A model generated the notes under the pieces. That model ran no database searches. It saw only the letters and a program-made list of their open reading frames with translations, and had not been told where the DNA came from. The position numbers and the translations under genes were made by a program. Below are positions 17,828 through 29,019 of a DNA stretch of 64,000 bases, one piece after another. Source of the stretch: Corynebacterium glaucum (GTDB taxonomy: Bacteria; Actinomycetota; Actinomycetes; Mycobacteriales; Mycobacteriaceae); the NCBI RefSeq assembly GCF_002287505.1, contig NZ_CP019688.1:124001-188000 (forward strand), read 5' to 3'. Position 1 is the stretch's first letter. Every line of letters starts with the position of its first letter.

Positions 17828-18795
17828 GCTGCTTCCTTTCCGGTGGGGGTGTCAGTGCTGGCTTCAGTGCCGGTTCCAGTGCCGGCTCCAGCGCCGGCGA
17901 TGTTGTGGAACACCTGCTCGAGGCTCGCGGGGCGGGCGGCGAACTCGTCAAGCGCCAAACCGTGCTGGTCCGCCCAGCGCAGCACCGCGAAGGTGTCGTC
18001 TTGCAGGCGCGAGGTCGAGATAGTGACGCGCCCGCCGGCGCGGTGCGTGGTGGTGCCGGGGAGGTCGGGCAGTGGGGGCAGGTCGGGCGAACCCGGCGCG
18101 GCGTCGTGAAGCGAAAATGCGATCTCGGACGCCACCGTGTCGGTCAGCTCCGCCTTGGTGCCCTCCATCTCAATGCGGCCGCGGTGCATGATCGCGATGC
18201 GGTCGCACAGTCGCTCGGCTTCTTCGAGGTAGTGGGTGGTAAGCACCATGGTCACGCCGCGGTCCTTGAGCCCGCCGAGCAGCTCCCACACGCGCCGGCG
18301 CGACTCGGGGTCCAGGCCGGTGGTCGGCTCGTCGAGGAACAACACCGCCGGGTCGCCCACCAGCGCGCAAGCCAGATCCAGGCGCCGCTGCTCGCCGCCG
18401 GATAAGGACCCCACCTTCACATTGCGTCGGTGGTCGAGTTGGACGTCGCGCAAGATGTCGTCGATAAGCAATGGCTCCGAGCATGTACCAGCCCACATGG
18501 TGAGGGTTTCCTCCACCGTGAGTGCCTGCGGGAGGCCGCCGGATTGGAGCATGATGCCGGTGTACGGGCGCACCCGCGCGCGATCCGCGACCGGGTCGCC
18601 GCCGAGCACGCGCACCTCGCCCGCGGTCGGACGCGCGAGGCCCTCCATCACCTCCAGCGTGGATGTTTTACCGGCGCCGTTTGTGCCCAGCAGCCCGTAG
18701 ACCTCGCCGCGTTTGACGTGCAAGCTCACGCCGTCCACCGCGGTGAAGCCGCCGTAATCGCGCTTCAGATTCCTCACTTCGATTGCGTTTTCCAT
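17824..18795 (-). CDS. ABC transporter ATP-binding protein, DrrA-like
   Basis: A 323-residue ATPase: Walker A GLLGTNGAGKTSTLEVMEGL, signature LSGGEQRRLDLACAL, Walker B AVLFLDEPTTGLDPES and H-loop LTTHYLEEAE. The C-terminal extension is typical of drug-exporter ATPases and ends in a Gly/Thr/Ala-rich tail (GAGAGTGTGTEASTDTPTG). ATG 18795 is taken as start. GGAGG lies only one base in front of it, too close to be useful, so the mRNA may be leaderless or begin at TTG 18861. It is the first gene of the operon with permease, kinase and regulator. Confidence 0.9.
   Translation of the reverse strand: MENAIEVRNLKRDYGGFTAVDGVSLHVKRGEVYGLLGTNGAGKTSTLEVMEGLARPTAGEVRVLGGDPVADRARVRPYTGIMLQSGGLPQALTVEETLTMWAGTCSEPLLIDDILRDVQLDHRRNVKVGSLSGGEQRRLDLACALVGDPAVLFLDEPTTGLDPESRRRVWELLGGLKDRGVTMVLTTHYLEEAERLCDRIAIMHRGRIEMEGTKAELTDTVASEIAFSLHDAAPGSPDLPPLPDLPGTTTHRAGGRVTISTSRLQDDTFAVLRWADQHGLALDEFAARPASLEQVFHNIAGAGAGTGTGTEASTDTPTGKEAA
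18469..18479 (+). repeat. Dispersed 11-mer CGTCGATAAGC, copy 8
   Basis: Antisense to the ABC ATPase gene, which reads TTG CTT ATC GAC GAC (LLIDD). Confidence 0.9.
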
Positions 18796-18864
18796 GCCTC
18801 CAAGCGTGCCGGGTGGGCGTCGGCGCTGGTAGAGGCGGATGTCAGCAATCTGCCGTGACAAAAG

Positions 18865-19713
18865 TCATCGCAGGGAGGCCCGCGTCAGTTTCACAGCCGA
18901 AAGAAGCATGATGCTTATCGACGCCCCCATCAACGCCAATCCCCAACCCCCAACGTCAAATTCCTCCCCGAGCAGCGTGTACCCCAGCGCGAGGGCGACC
19001 ATCGGCTCGGCGACTTTGTTGGCGGGCAGCGAAGTGGCCAGATCGCCGGCGCCGAAGGCGTACTGCTGCACCACAATGCCGGCGACGGCGGTAGCGATCA
19101 CGGCCCAGAACTGCCAGCTAGCTAGCATGGCGAGCCACCCGCGGTGGGTCAGCACGTCCATGGCGACCTTGGCAAAGACCGCGAGGTACCCATAAATCGC
19201 GCCGCAGGTGAGGCCGTAGGTGAGGGCTTTGGTGGCGGCGGGGCGTCGAGAAGCAAACGCGAACGCTCCTGCCGTGACCAAGATGCCGAGGACGATGACC
19301 GCAACCCACTCCCGCGCGGCGACCTCGCGGGTGCCGGGCAGCGGGTGACCGACGACCACCACAACCGCGACCGACGCGGTGAGCACGACCGCCCACAACC
19401 CCTCCGCGCGCGACATGGGCATCCGCTCCACGCGCGAAGACAACAGCAGCGTGAGCATGAGCGACAGCACGAGAATCGGCTGCACTACCAGCAACGAACC
19501 GAACGCGAGCGCCGCCGCCTGGAACACATAGGCCACAAACGCGATGCCCATGGACAGCCACCAGTTGAGGTTGCTCAGCGACTTCAGCGGCGCGGTGTTC
19601 GCCTCCGAGCGCGACTGGCCGGCGCGCAGAATGCGGTGGCGCCACACCGTGCCCACCGCGATGAGTACGGCGGAGATCAGCGCGAAGGCGCTCGCGAGGA
19701 GGTTGCTGTGCAC
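18865..19713 (-). CDS. DMT-family membrane transporter
   Basis: A 282-residue protein with nine to ten hydrophobic helices in two halves, in the style of drug/metabolite (EamA-like) transporters. The last helices (SLPANKVAEPMVALALGYTLLGEE then GWGLALMGASISIMLLSAV) contain the family-typical P-x-x-A/ LGE pattern. It has a GTG start at 19713 and is divergent from lysC. In C. glutamicum a hypothetical membrane protein also precedes lysC. The substrate is unknown. The final helix includes GASIS encoded by a sense copy of the dispersed motif. Confidence 0.8.
   Translation of the reverse strand: MHSNLLASAFALISAVLIAVGTVWRHRILRAGQSRSEANTAPLKSLSNLNWWLSMGIAFVAYVFQAAALAFGSLLVVQPILVLSLMLTLLLSSRVERMPMSRAEGLWAVVLTASVAVVVVVGHPLPGTREVAAREWVAVIVLGILVTAGAFAFASRRPAATKALTYGLTCGAIYGYLAVFAKVAMDVLTHRGWLAMLASWQFWAVIATAVAGIVVQQYAFGAGDLATSLPANKVAEPMVALALGYTLLGEEFDVGGWGLALMGASISIMLLSAVKLTRASLR
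18913..18923 (-). repeat. Dispersed 11-mer CGTCGATAAGC, copy 9 (full 15-mer)
   Basis: Sense orientation in the last transmembrane helix of the DMT transporter, read GGG GCG TCG ATA AGC (GASIS). Confidence 0.92.
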
Positions 19714-19805
19714 GGCGCATGATATTAGCGGGCTGCTGTGTGACCAGAGTGAAGAGACGCTAAACTTTTACAGCGTTGTTTCATCCAGAAAGGTGTGTTG
19801 ACCAC

Positions 19806-22116
<2,311 letters not shown>

Positions 22117-22133
22117 CCTGCAGCCGCGCGCGT

Positions 22134-23636
22134 CTAGCGCTCGCTGCGCGGGTTCTCCACGCGAGTGGAGCCCGCGGTGGGGCTTTCGTCCGCGTCTGCT
22201 TCTGTGTCTGTCCCGGTGTCTGCGGGTAATGCGCCCTCGTCCGACTCCGCTTCCTCGGCCTGATCCGCGGCGATCAGTTCGTCGATAGTGGTGTCCTCCC
22301 ACGGCCGGTCCGGCTGGTACTGGTCCTGGGTGACTGGCTCGGTGTAGGAGACGAAGACAACGGGGGCTTGGTCCTTGTCTTCGGGGTCGAAATCGATCTC
22401 GTCGTCGGCGCTGAGCTCGGCGATCACTTCGTCTTCAAGCGCCTCGGCGAGCTCTTCGTCGTCCACCACGGACATGGAGGTGACGTACTCCAGCTCGCGC
22501 TCGTCGTTTTTGGTAAAGCGCTCGCGCGGGTCCAGCTTGGCCCGGGTGAGTTCCATCGCACGAGCGCGGCGCTTCTGTTCCTTGCGCAGTTTCGGCAGGC
22601 CGCGCAGCCAGGCAGCGGATACCACGACAATGAGCAGGATTCCTAGGTAGCCCAGGATCGGGTACACGGTAGAAACCAGCTTCTGGAAACCAACGAAAGA
22701 CAGCGCGAAGCCGATGAGGCAGGCTGCGATGTAGATGATGCGGAACTTGTCCTCGCGGCCGCGCGCGAGGCGCTTGCCAAGGGCGAAAAACATGCCCAGC
22801 GAGGTAGCGAAAATCATGCCGAAGATGACCAACGACATGATCAGGCCGAGGGTCGGGTTGATGTCCGTGATCAGGGTCAGAAGAGGCATGTCGTTGCCGG
22901 AAACAAGATCAATCTTGAGCAGCAGCGAGAACGCCAGCAGCATCAGCATGACAAGGTAACCCATGCCGCCCAGCAGGCCACCCAGGCCGGCGGCGCGGGT
23001 GTTCAGGGTGTTGCCGCCAATCACCAACGCCATGGAAACCACGCACATCACGTTCAGGCCGGTGTAGTTCAGCGCTGAGATCCACCAGTTGGGCAAGGTG
23101 GTGTCCACCTGCGCGGCAGCTGCGTTGACGGCGTCCCAATCCGGCGCTGCGTGCACGATGGTCCAGCCGCAGCCGAAGATGACAAAGAAGAGCAGAAACG
23201 GCGTGAGGAACCCGATTGCGCCCGTGACCTTGTCCACGTCAAGCATGCCGAACCCGATGGTCAGCGCGAGCATGAGCACCGCGCCGATCCACACCGGCAG
23301 CCCGAACTGCTGGTTCAGGTTTGCGCCAGCGCCGGCGAACATGACGAAGCCGATGGAGAACAGCGTGACAATTGTGGCGATGTCCAAGATCCAGGACATC
23401 ACCTTGCTGGAAATCGCTCCGAGCACTTCCATGTGCTCGTTCGCCTGGTAGTACGAACCGAGCTGCAAGATGGTCACTCCGGCGATGACCATTAGCGTGG
23501 AGCCGAGGACTGCGCCCCACATGCCCTGCGTGCCAAAGGCCGAGAAGTAGAGGAGGGCCTCCTGGCCCGAGGCGAAGCCGGCGCCGACGACGGTGCCGAT
23601 GAAAGCAAACGAGATGAGTAAGGCGTTTTTCCACAT
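22134..23636 (-). CDS. YkvI-like membrane transporter with long acidic tail
   Basis: A 500-residue protein. The first about 345 residues have about ten transmembrane helices starting MWKNALLISFAFIGTVVGAG with the GFASGQE motif of YkvI-like members of the amino acid-polyamine-cation superfamily. The final about 155 residues are cytoplasmic and strongly acidic (repeated Glu/Asp, e.g. DDEELAEALEDEV and ADDEIDFDPEDKD), much longer than in simple YkvI proteins. In C. glutamicum a membrane protein also lies between asd and sigC. Substrate unknown. ATG 23636 is chosen because the first helix starts there. Confidence 0.82.
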   Translation of the reverse strand: MWKNALLISFAFIGTVVGAGFASGQEALLYFSAFGTQGMWGAVLGSTLMVIAGVTILQLGSYYQANEHMEVLGAISSKVMSWILDIATIVTLFSIGFVMFAGAGANLNQQFGLPVWIGAVLMLALTIGFGMLDVDKVTGAIGFLTPFLLFFVIFGCGWTIVHAAPDWDAVNAAAAQVDTTLPNWWISALNYTGLNVMCVVSMALVIGGNTLNTRAAGLGGLLGGMGYLVMLMLLAFSLLLKIDLVSGNDMPLLTLITDINPTLGLIMSLVIFGMIFATSLGMFFALGKRLARGREDKFRIIYIAACLIGFALSFVGFQKLVSTVYPILGYLGILLIVVVSAAWLRGLPKLRKEQKRRARAMELTRAKLDPRERFTKNDERELEYVTSMSVVDDEELAEALEDEVIAELSADDEIDFDPEDKDQAPVVFVSYTEPVTQDQYQPDRPWEDTTIDELIAADQAEEAESDEGALPADTGTDTEADADESPTAGSTRVENPRSER

Positions 23637-23733
23637 GGTAAGAGTGCAAATTTTCTGGGAAGGGAATGGATACAAACCGGTAAATCACCCTATAACAGTT
23701 GTCACCTAAAGGCCCATTGTCGTCGAACCGCCT

Positions 23734-24288
23734 TCACTCGTCGCCGGCGACGAGGTCGCGCCGGGCTCGCGCGACCCGGGACCGGATCGTGCCCACACGC
23801 ACGCCCGCAATCTTTGCGGCTTCCTCGTAGGAGTACCCAAGCACTTGGGTGAGCACCAATGCTTCTCGACGCTCCGGGGCCAGCGAATCCAGCAAGGCCC
23901 GTGCGTCCATCATTTCGGACCACACGCTTGCGTCGTCCGAGCTCGGCGCTGTCTCGGTGACGCTGCGGTATTCCACGTCGCCGTACCCCGCGGCGGCGCT
24001 CTGTGGCCGCGCAAGGTCGTGGCGCACCGAGTCCGCCCACGTGCGCCGCGCAAGTGAGAGGAGCCAAGTGCGTGCCGACGACCTCGCGGCAAACCGAGGA
24101 AGGGCTTTGAGTACCCGCAGATAGGTTTCCTGGGTGAGGTCGTCGGCGGATTCGCGGCCGGCGAGATGCGCGAGCAGGCGCCACACGTCGTCTTGGGTGC
24201 GCGCGATGAATTCGGTGAGCGCAACGGCGTCGCCTCGACCGGCCTTGAGGGCGAGGTCGGTGACGTAGTCGTCGTCAAGCCTGCTCAC
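23734..24288 (-). CDS. sigC: ECF RNA polymerase sigma factor SigC
   Basis: A 184-residue extracytoplasmic-function sigma factor. Region 2 contains LTEFIARTQDDVWRLLAHLA and the -10 recognition helix DDLTQETYLRVLKAL. Region 4 contains LAPERREALVLTQVLGYSYE and AAKIAGVRVGTIRSRVARAR. The position next to katA and downstream of asd equals that of sigC in C. glutamicum. No anti-sigma gene is adjacent. Divergent from katA with 104 bases between. Confidence 0.93.
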   Translation of the reverse strand: MSRLDDDYVTDLALKAGRGDAVALTEFIARTQDDVWRLLAHLAGRESADDLTQETYLRVLKALPRFAARSSARTWLLSLARRTWADSVRHDLARPQSAAAGYGDVEYRSVTETAPSSDDASVWSEMMDARALLDSLAPERREALVLTQVLGYSYEEAAKIAGVRVGTIRSRVARARRDLVAGDE

Positions 24289-24392
24289 GAACCGTAACCC
24301 TAGCAGCCGATAGCCTGCGAAAACCGTGAGTCAGCGGTGGGTGTGGGAATCGGGCGTAGACTGGTAAACGACTTCAACGAAAGGACCACATC

Positions 24393-25994
24393 GTGGCTGA
24401 AGAACACAAGGTAGAGAACACCGAGAACATCCTGCAGCGCGGCGAGCGTGCGCCGGGTGACGGCAAAACCACCACGCTCGGCGGCGTCCCGGTTGCTTCG
24501 GAAAACCACTCCGTGGTGCAGGGGCGCCAGGGCGCGAGCGTGCTCAACGACATCCACCTGATTGAGAAGCTCGCGCACTTCAACCGCGAGAACGTGCCGG
24601 AGCGCATCCCGCACGCGAAGGGGCACGGCGCGTTCGGTGAGCTGCACATCACCGAGGATGTGTCGAAGTACACCAAGGCGAAGCTGTTCCAGAAGGGCAC
24701 CGTGACCCCGATGGTGGGCCGCTTCTCCACCGTCGCGGGCGAGGCCGGCTCCCCGGATACCTGGCGCGACGTCCACGGCTTCGCGCTGCGTTTTTACACC
24801 GAGGACGGCAACTACGACATCGTGGGCAACAACACCCCGATCTTCTTCATGCGTGACGGCCTGAAGTTCGCCGACTTCATCCACTCCCAGAAGCGCGACC
24901 CGCGTTCCGGTCTGCGCTCCGACGAGATGCAGTTCGACTTCTGGTCCCGCACCCCGGAGACCCTGCACCAGGTGACCTACCTGCTGGGCGACCGCGGCAC
25001 TCCGAAGTCCACCCGCCACCAAGACGGCTTCGGCTCCCACACCTTCCAGTGGATCAACGAAGAGGGCACCCCGGTGTGGGTGAAGTACCACTTCAAGACC
25101 CGCCAGGGCTGGGAGACCCTCACCGATGCCGAGGCCACCGAGAAGGCCGGCACCGACCCGGACCTGCACCGCGAGGACCTTTTCCAGGCCATCGAGCGCG
25201 GCGACTACCCGATCTGGGACGTCAAGGTCCAGATCATGCCGTTCGAGGACGCGGAGACCTACAAGTACAACCCGTTCGACCTGACCAAGGTGTGGAGCCA
25301 GAAGGACTACCCGCTAGTCGACGTCGGATACTTCGTGCTCAACCGCAACCCGAAGAACTTCCACGCGCAGATTGAGCAGCTCGCCCTAGACCCGTCGAAC
25401 CTGGTGCCGGGCGTGGGCCTGTCCCCGGACCGCATGCTGCAGCAGCGCGTGTTCGCCTACTCGGATCAGCAGCGCTACCGCATTGGTCCGAATTACCGCG
25501 ACCTGCCGGTCAACCGTCCGATCGTGGACGTGAACACCTACGCCGAGCGCGGCCAGATGGCGTACTTCTTCAACAACGAGGGCGAGCCGAACTACACCCC
25601 GAACCGCACCGACAAGGGCATGGGCTACCTGGACAACGGTGAGGACTCCTCCTCCATGCAGGACTACGGCCAGGCGGAGAACCTCTACGTCAACCCGGAC
25701 CCGCACGGCACGGACCTCATTCGCGCGGCGTACGTGAAGCATGAGCTGGACGACGACGCCTCGCAGGCGCGCGACCTCTACGAGAACGTCTTCGACGACG
25801 CGGCCAAGAAGCGGTTCATCGACAACGTCACCAACAAGATGCTGGCGATTGAGAACAAGGACGTCGAGGAGCGCACCTTCAAGTACTGGGGCATGATTTC
25901 CGACGACCTGGAGCAGAAGCTCCGCTCCGAGCTTGACCGCAAGCGCGCGGACTCGTCTGAGGACGATAAGGAAGCATCCTCGGCTAACCCGTAA
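24393..25994 (+). CDS. katA: Heme catalase
   Basis: A 533-residue monofunctional catalase that dismutates hydrogen peroxide. The catalytic histidine is in ERIPHAKGHGAFGELHIT, the distal asparagine in IVGNNTPIFFMRD and the proximal heme-ligand tyrosine in RVFAYSDQQRYRIGPNY. The length fits small-subunit catalases with an extended C-terminus (KRADSSEDDKEASSANP). The start is GTG 24393 with AAAGGA eight bases upstream. A -10 like TAGACT lies near 24356. Divergent from sigC. Confidence 0.97.
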   Translation: MAEEHKVENTENILQRGERAPGDGKTTTLGGVPVASENHSVVQGRQGASVLNDIHLIEKLAHFNRENVPERIPHAKGHGAFGELHITEDVSKYTKAKLFQKGTVTPMVGRFSTVAGEAGSPDTWRDVHGFALRFYTEDGNYDIVGNNTPIFFMRDGLKFADFIHSQKRDPRSGLRSDEMQFDFWSRTPETLHQVTYLLGDRGTPKSTRHQDGFGSHTFQWINEEGTPVWVKYHFKTRQGWETLTDAEATEKAGTDPDLHREDLFQAIERGDYPIWDVKVQIMPFEDAETYKYNPFDLTKVWSQKDYPLVDVGYFVLNRNPKNFHAQIEQLALDPSNLVPGVGLSPDRMLQQRVFAYSDQQRYRIGPNYRDLPVNRPIVDVNTYAERGQMAYFFNNEGEPNYTPNRTDKGMGYLDNGEDSSSMQDYGQAENLYVNPDPHGTDLIRAAYVKHELDDDASQARDLYENVFDDAAKKRFIDNVTNKMLAIENKDVEERTFKYWGMISDDLEQKLRSELDRKRADSSEDDKEASSANP

Positions 25995-25996
25995 GC

Positions 25997-26007
25997 CGTC
26001 GATAAGC
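25997..26007 (+). repeat. Dispersed 11-mer CGTCGATAAGC, copy 10
   Basis: Fills most of the 18-base gap between the ends of the convergent katA and mnhG genes. Confidence 0.9.
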
Positions 26008-26012
26008 GAAAG

Positions 26013-26360
26013 CTACACGGTGCCGGGCACTTGGTACTCGGGGGGTGCCGGGCGCTTGTCGGTGACGGTCACGCCGTAGATGGAGCGGCCCATGATGTAG
26101 GAAGCGACTGAACCGATGATCCACACGCCGAAGACGGCGATGATCGCGCGGATGAAGTCGTTCAGGTCGAAGCCTGTGGTGGACCAGGAGTAGATGAGCT
26201 TGGCCACGATCATGATTGGGAACGCGATGACCACCAGCGGGCCGAGCAGGTTGACTCGGGTGAGCGCGTCGGGGGCGCGGAGCTGCAGCAGCATGGTCGC
26301 GATCACGCAGATGGTGGCGATGACCACGAGGATGGCGACGATGATCTCGGCGATGGTCAT
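26013..26360 (-). CDS. mnhG: Mrp Na+/H+ antiporter subunit G
   Basis: A 115-residue protein with three hydrophobic helices (IAEIIVAILVVIATICVIAT, VVIAFPIMIVAKLIYSW, FIRAIIAVFGVWIIGSVASY). The family motif LRAPDALTRVNLLG lies after the first helix. It is the last gene of the antiporter operon, and the ATG overlaps the stop of mnhF by one base. Confidence 0.93.
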   Translation of the reverse strand: MTIAEIIVAILVVIATICVIATMLLQLRAPDALTRVNLLGPLVVIAFPIMIVAKLIYSWSTTGFDLNDFIRAIIAVFGVWIIGSVASYIMGRSIYGVTVTDKRPAPPEYQVPGTV

Positions 26361-26626
26361 TAGCGGCGTCCTCTCGAGATGATGCGGGCCATGGCGATGG
26401 TGGGGATGACACCGCAGACGAGTGCGGCGAGGATCGGAATTTCGTAGCCGATCATCGTTTCCTTCTGCAGCGACCACACGAGGAAGATCACCACCATGGC
26501 GTAGAAGATCACGTCTGCCATAACGGCGCGGGACAACTCGTCTTTGGTCGAGATGAGCGCGACGAGCACGACGAGTAGGCAGACCGCCATCACGGCCAGG
26601 CACGCCATCACAATGGTTTCAAACAT
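26360..26626 (-). CDS. mnhF: Mrp Na+/H+ antiporter subunit F
   Basis: An 88-residue membrane protein with three helices. The polar motif DELSRAVMADVIFYAMVV between helices 1 and 2 matches MrpF/MnhF. It overlaps mnhG by one base and follows mnhE by 3 bases, fitting coupled translation of a membrane complex. Confidence 0.92.
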   Translation of the reverse strand: MFETIVMACLAVMAVCLLVVLVALISTKDELSRAVMADVIFYAMVVIFLVWSLQKETMIGYEIPILAALVCGVIPTIAMARIISRGRR

Positions 26627-26629
26627 GGC

Positions 26630-27064
26630 CTAGTCATTCCTTTCATCCGGCGCCACTGCGTAGTCGGGCCGGTCGGGTCCGAGATCCGTGTACGGCTCCC
26701 ACTGCACCGCCGCGGGATCGATCGGGGCGTCCTTCAGCGCGGGGTTCACGTGCTCCTCCATGTCCGCCAGCGAGGCGATGACATCCTCAGGATCGTCGCC
26801 GAAGGCGGCCTGGACGAGGAGGATGTCAGAGCCCTTCGGGCCGACCTGGTGGCGCAGGCCCATCGACAGGGTGCCGGGGGTTGCGGTGATGGAGCTGGTG
26901 AACCAGAAGATATCCCACTCGCCCGTCAGGCGCAGCGGGTAGTAGATCACGATCGGTTTCATGCCGGGGTTCGGCTTGAACGCCGCGACGATGGCGTCCC
27001 AGCCGGCGACGAAGATCTCTTTGATAATCCAGAAGGTGTAGCCGATCCAGTGTCCGATGTTCAT
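26630..27064 (-). CDS. mnhE: Mrp Na+/H+ antiporter subunit E
   Basis: A 144-residue MnhE. An N-terminal hydrophobic region (IGYTFWIIKEIFVAGWDAIV) is followed by PGMKPIVIYYPLRLTGEWDI and FTSSITATPGTLSMGL, the core signature of the family. The C-terminal about 50 residues are soluble and acidic. It has fewer transmembrane helices than the longest homologues. Overlaps mnhD by one base. Confidence 0.92.
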   Translation of the reverse strand: MNIGHWIGYTFWIIKEIFVAGWDAIVAAFKPNPGMKPIVIYYPLRLTGEWDIFWFTSSITATPGTLSMGLRHQVGPKGSDILLVQAAFGDDPEDVIASLADMEEHVNPALKDAPIDPAAVQWEPYTDLGPDRPDYAVAPDERND

Positions 27065-28605
27065 TACTTCGCACCTTCCATGTCAGCGGCTGGTTGCTGC
27101 GGGTCCGGGATGCCCACCGGGTCGCTGCCCAGTACGGCGGTGGTGTACGCCTCGACGTTGAGCAGGTCGTCCACCGCCGAGGTGACAAAGCCCCACATGT
27201 GGCCGGCGAAGACGAACATCAGCAGCGACAAGGTCATCAGCGCAGCCGACGGCAGCATGAACGCGGTGCGGATGCGCAGGTTCTCCGGGTACTTCTGCAT
27301 CGGGCGGCCCCAGAAGACCTTCTTCCACACGCGCATCATGGACAGCAGCGCACCGAAGGACGCCACGATGATCGCGGTGATGGCCACCCAGGAGCGCCAG
27401 TCGCCCGGGGCGGCCGCCGCGAGCATGATGGTCACCTTGCCGAAGATGCCGGAGAACGGCGGGAAGCCCACGATGGAGAACGCGCCGGCGACGAACACGG
27501 CCGCAGTCCACGGGTCGCGCCGGGCGATGCCCGAAAGCTTCGACATGGTGCCGGTACCGTAGGTCTCCTCGATCGCACCGGAGTTCAGCACGAGCGCGCC
27601 AACGGTGATCATGTGGTGCAGCGCGTACATCACGCCGGCGGCGAGCGCGTAGCGCGCATTGTCTTGCGTGAACGCCAGCACGATGAGGATGAACGGCATG
27701 CCGTTGACCATTTGGTACGCCAGCACGCGGCGGATGGTGTGCTCCGCCAGGCCGGCATAGCCGCCGATGATCATGGAGATCACCATGATCACGATGATCA
27801 GGGTGTTCCACCGCGGGTCCATGTCGAACATGATCACCCAGATACGCATGATCATGTAGACCGCGACCTTCGTATGCAGTCCCGAGAAGAGGCCCATCAC
27901 AGCAGCGCTTGTCGACGGATACGTTCTTGGCAACCACGTGTGCACCGGGAAGACACCGGCCTTGGACGCAACCGCGATGACCACGATGCCGGTAGCAACC
28001 GTGGCCGGGCCGTTGCCGGCGGCCACCCCCTGCAGCGACGCGAGGTTTACCGCACCGGTGACGGCGTAGAGGTAACCCACGCCCATCACCAGCATCGTCG
28101 ATGCCAGCAGGTTCACCAACGCGAACGCGCGGGCAGACAGGAGACGGTTGCGGGTACCGGTCATGGCGATCAGGCCGTAGGACGGCAGGAGCATGACCTC
28201 GATCATGACGAAGAAGTTGAACAGATCCGCCGTGAGCAGCGCGCCGCTGACACCGGTGATGAGCACTAACGTCAGCGGGGTGTAAAAGCGGGCCTGGGTC
28301 TCGCCCACCACAACGGCGAACCAGTTCGAGGCAAGCGCCACGATCATGGTGGTCACGATCATGACCGCCGAGAACCGGTCCGCGGCGAACGAGATGCCCA
28401 CGCCGCCCTGGTAGAGGCCGATGACGTGGCCGATCGTCCCGTGTTGGGCGGTGTAGGTGTAGAGCCAGATGCCGCCGGCGAGGTTGATCGCGGGGATGAG
28501 CAGAGCGAGGGCGTCGTTGAACCGCTTCGACGGGATGAGCGCCGCGATAGCCGCGACGATGAGCGGCAGGGCAACGAAGACGGGGAGGATGGCACTGGTT
28601 TGCAT
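27064..28605 (-). CDS. mnhD: Mrp Na+/H+ antiporter subunit D
   Basis: A 513-residue protein homologous to proton-pumping subunits of respiratory complex I. About 14 transmembrane helices. The complex I-type core includes FFVMIEVMLLPSYGLIAMTG (conserved glutamate in helix 5) and FPVHTWLPRTYPSTSAAVMG (lysine/histidine and proline region). Within the Mrp complex it is one of two putative ion-translocating subunits. Overlaps mnhC and mnhE by one base each. Confidence 0.95.
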   Translation of the reverse strand: MQTSAILPVFVALPLIVAAIAALIPSKRFNDALALLIPAINLAGGIWLYTYTAQHGTIGHVIGLYQGGVGISFAADRFSAVMIVTTMIVALASNWFAVVVGETQARFYTPLTLVLITGVSGALLTADLFNFFVMIEVMLLPSYGLIAMTGTRNRLLSARAFALVNLLASTMLVMGVGYLYAVTGAVNLASLQGVAAGNGPATVATGIVVIAVASKAGVFPVHTWLPRTYPSTSAAVMGLFSGLHTKVAVYMIMRIWVIMFDMDPRWNTLIIVIMVISMIIGGYAGLAEHTIRRVLAYQMVNGMPFILIVLAFTQDNARYALAAGVMYALHHMITVGALVLNSGAIEETYGTGTMSKLSGIARRDPWTAAVFVAGAFSIVGFPPFSGIFGKVTIMLAAAAPGDWRSWVAITAIIVASFGALLSMMRVWKKVFWGRPMQKYPENLRIRTAFMLPSAALMTLSLLMFVFAGHMWGFVTSAVDDLLNVEAYTTAVLGSDPVGIPDPQQPAADMEGAK

Positions 28606-29012
28606 TACTCGGCCACCCCCTCGGCGGCGACGCGGGCGTTTCGGCCCGCGGTCGACAGGGATGACGGGCTGAGTTGGGTGGGGTCGTACGTGCGGTCGTC
28701 GTCAAGCTTGTGCTCGGACGTGTCGTCGTGCTTGCCGAGAGCTGCGAGCATGAGCAGGATTGTCGTGGTTGCCATCGCGATCACGATGGCGGTGAGGACG
28801 AACGCCTGCGGCAGCGGGTCCGAGAGGTCCTCGAACGGGGTACGCGAGGGGAACGCCTCGCCGCGCCACGCGCCGACGCCCGCGGCCAGCAGCGTGAGGT
28901 TCGATGCGTGGCCGAACAGCGACATGCCGAAGATGATGCGGACCATGCCGCGCTGCATGATCAGGTACACGGCGCCGGCCATGAGGACTGCGATGGTGAG
29001 TGCCATAACCAT
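28605..29012 (-). CDS. mnhC: Mrp Na+/H+ antiporter subunit C
   Basis: A 135-residue NuoK-like subunit with three helices (MALTIAVLMAGAVYLIMQRG, MSLFGHASNLTLLAAGVGAW, QAFVLTAIVIAMATTTILLML). The motif DPLPQAFVLTAIVI is diagnostic of MnhC. The C-terminal 40 residues are polar. The start is ATG 29012 or 29006. AAAGGA lies upstream in the short gap after mnhA. Confidence 0.93.
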   Translation of the reverse strand: MVMALTIAVLMAGAVYLIMQRGMVRIIFGMSLFGHASNLTLLAAGVGAWRGEAFPSRTPFEDLSDPLPQAFVLTAIVIAMATTTILLMLAALGKHDDTSEHKLDDDRTYDPTQLSPSSLSTAGRNARVAAEGVAE

Positions 29013-29019
29013 GGGGTGC

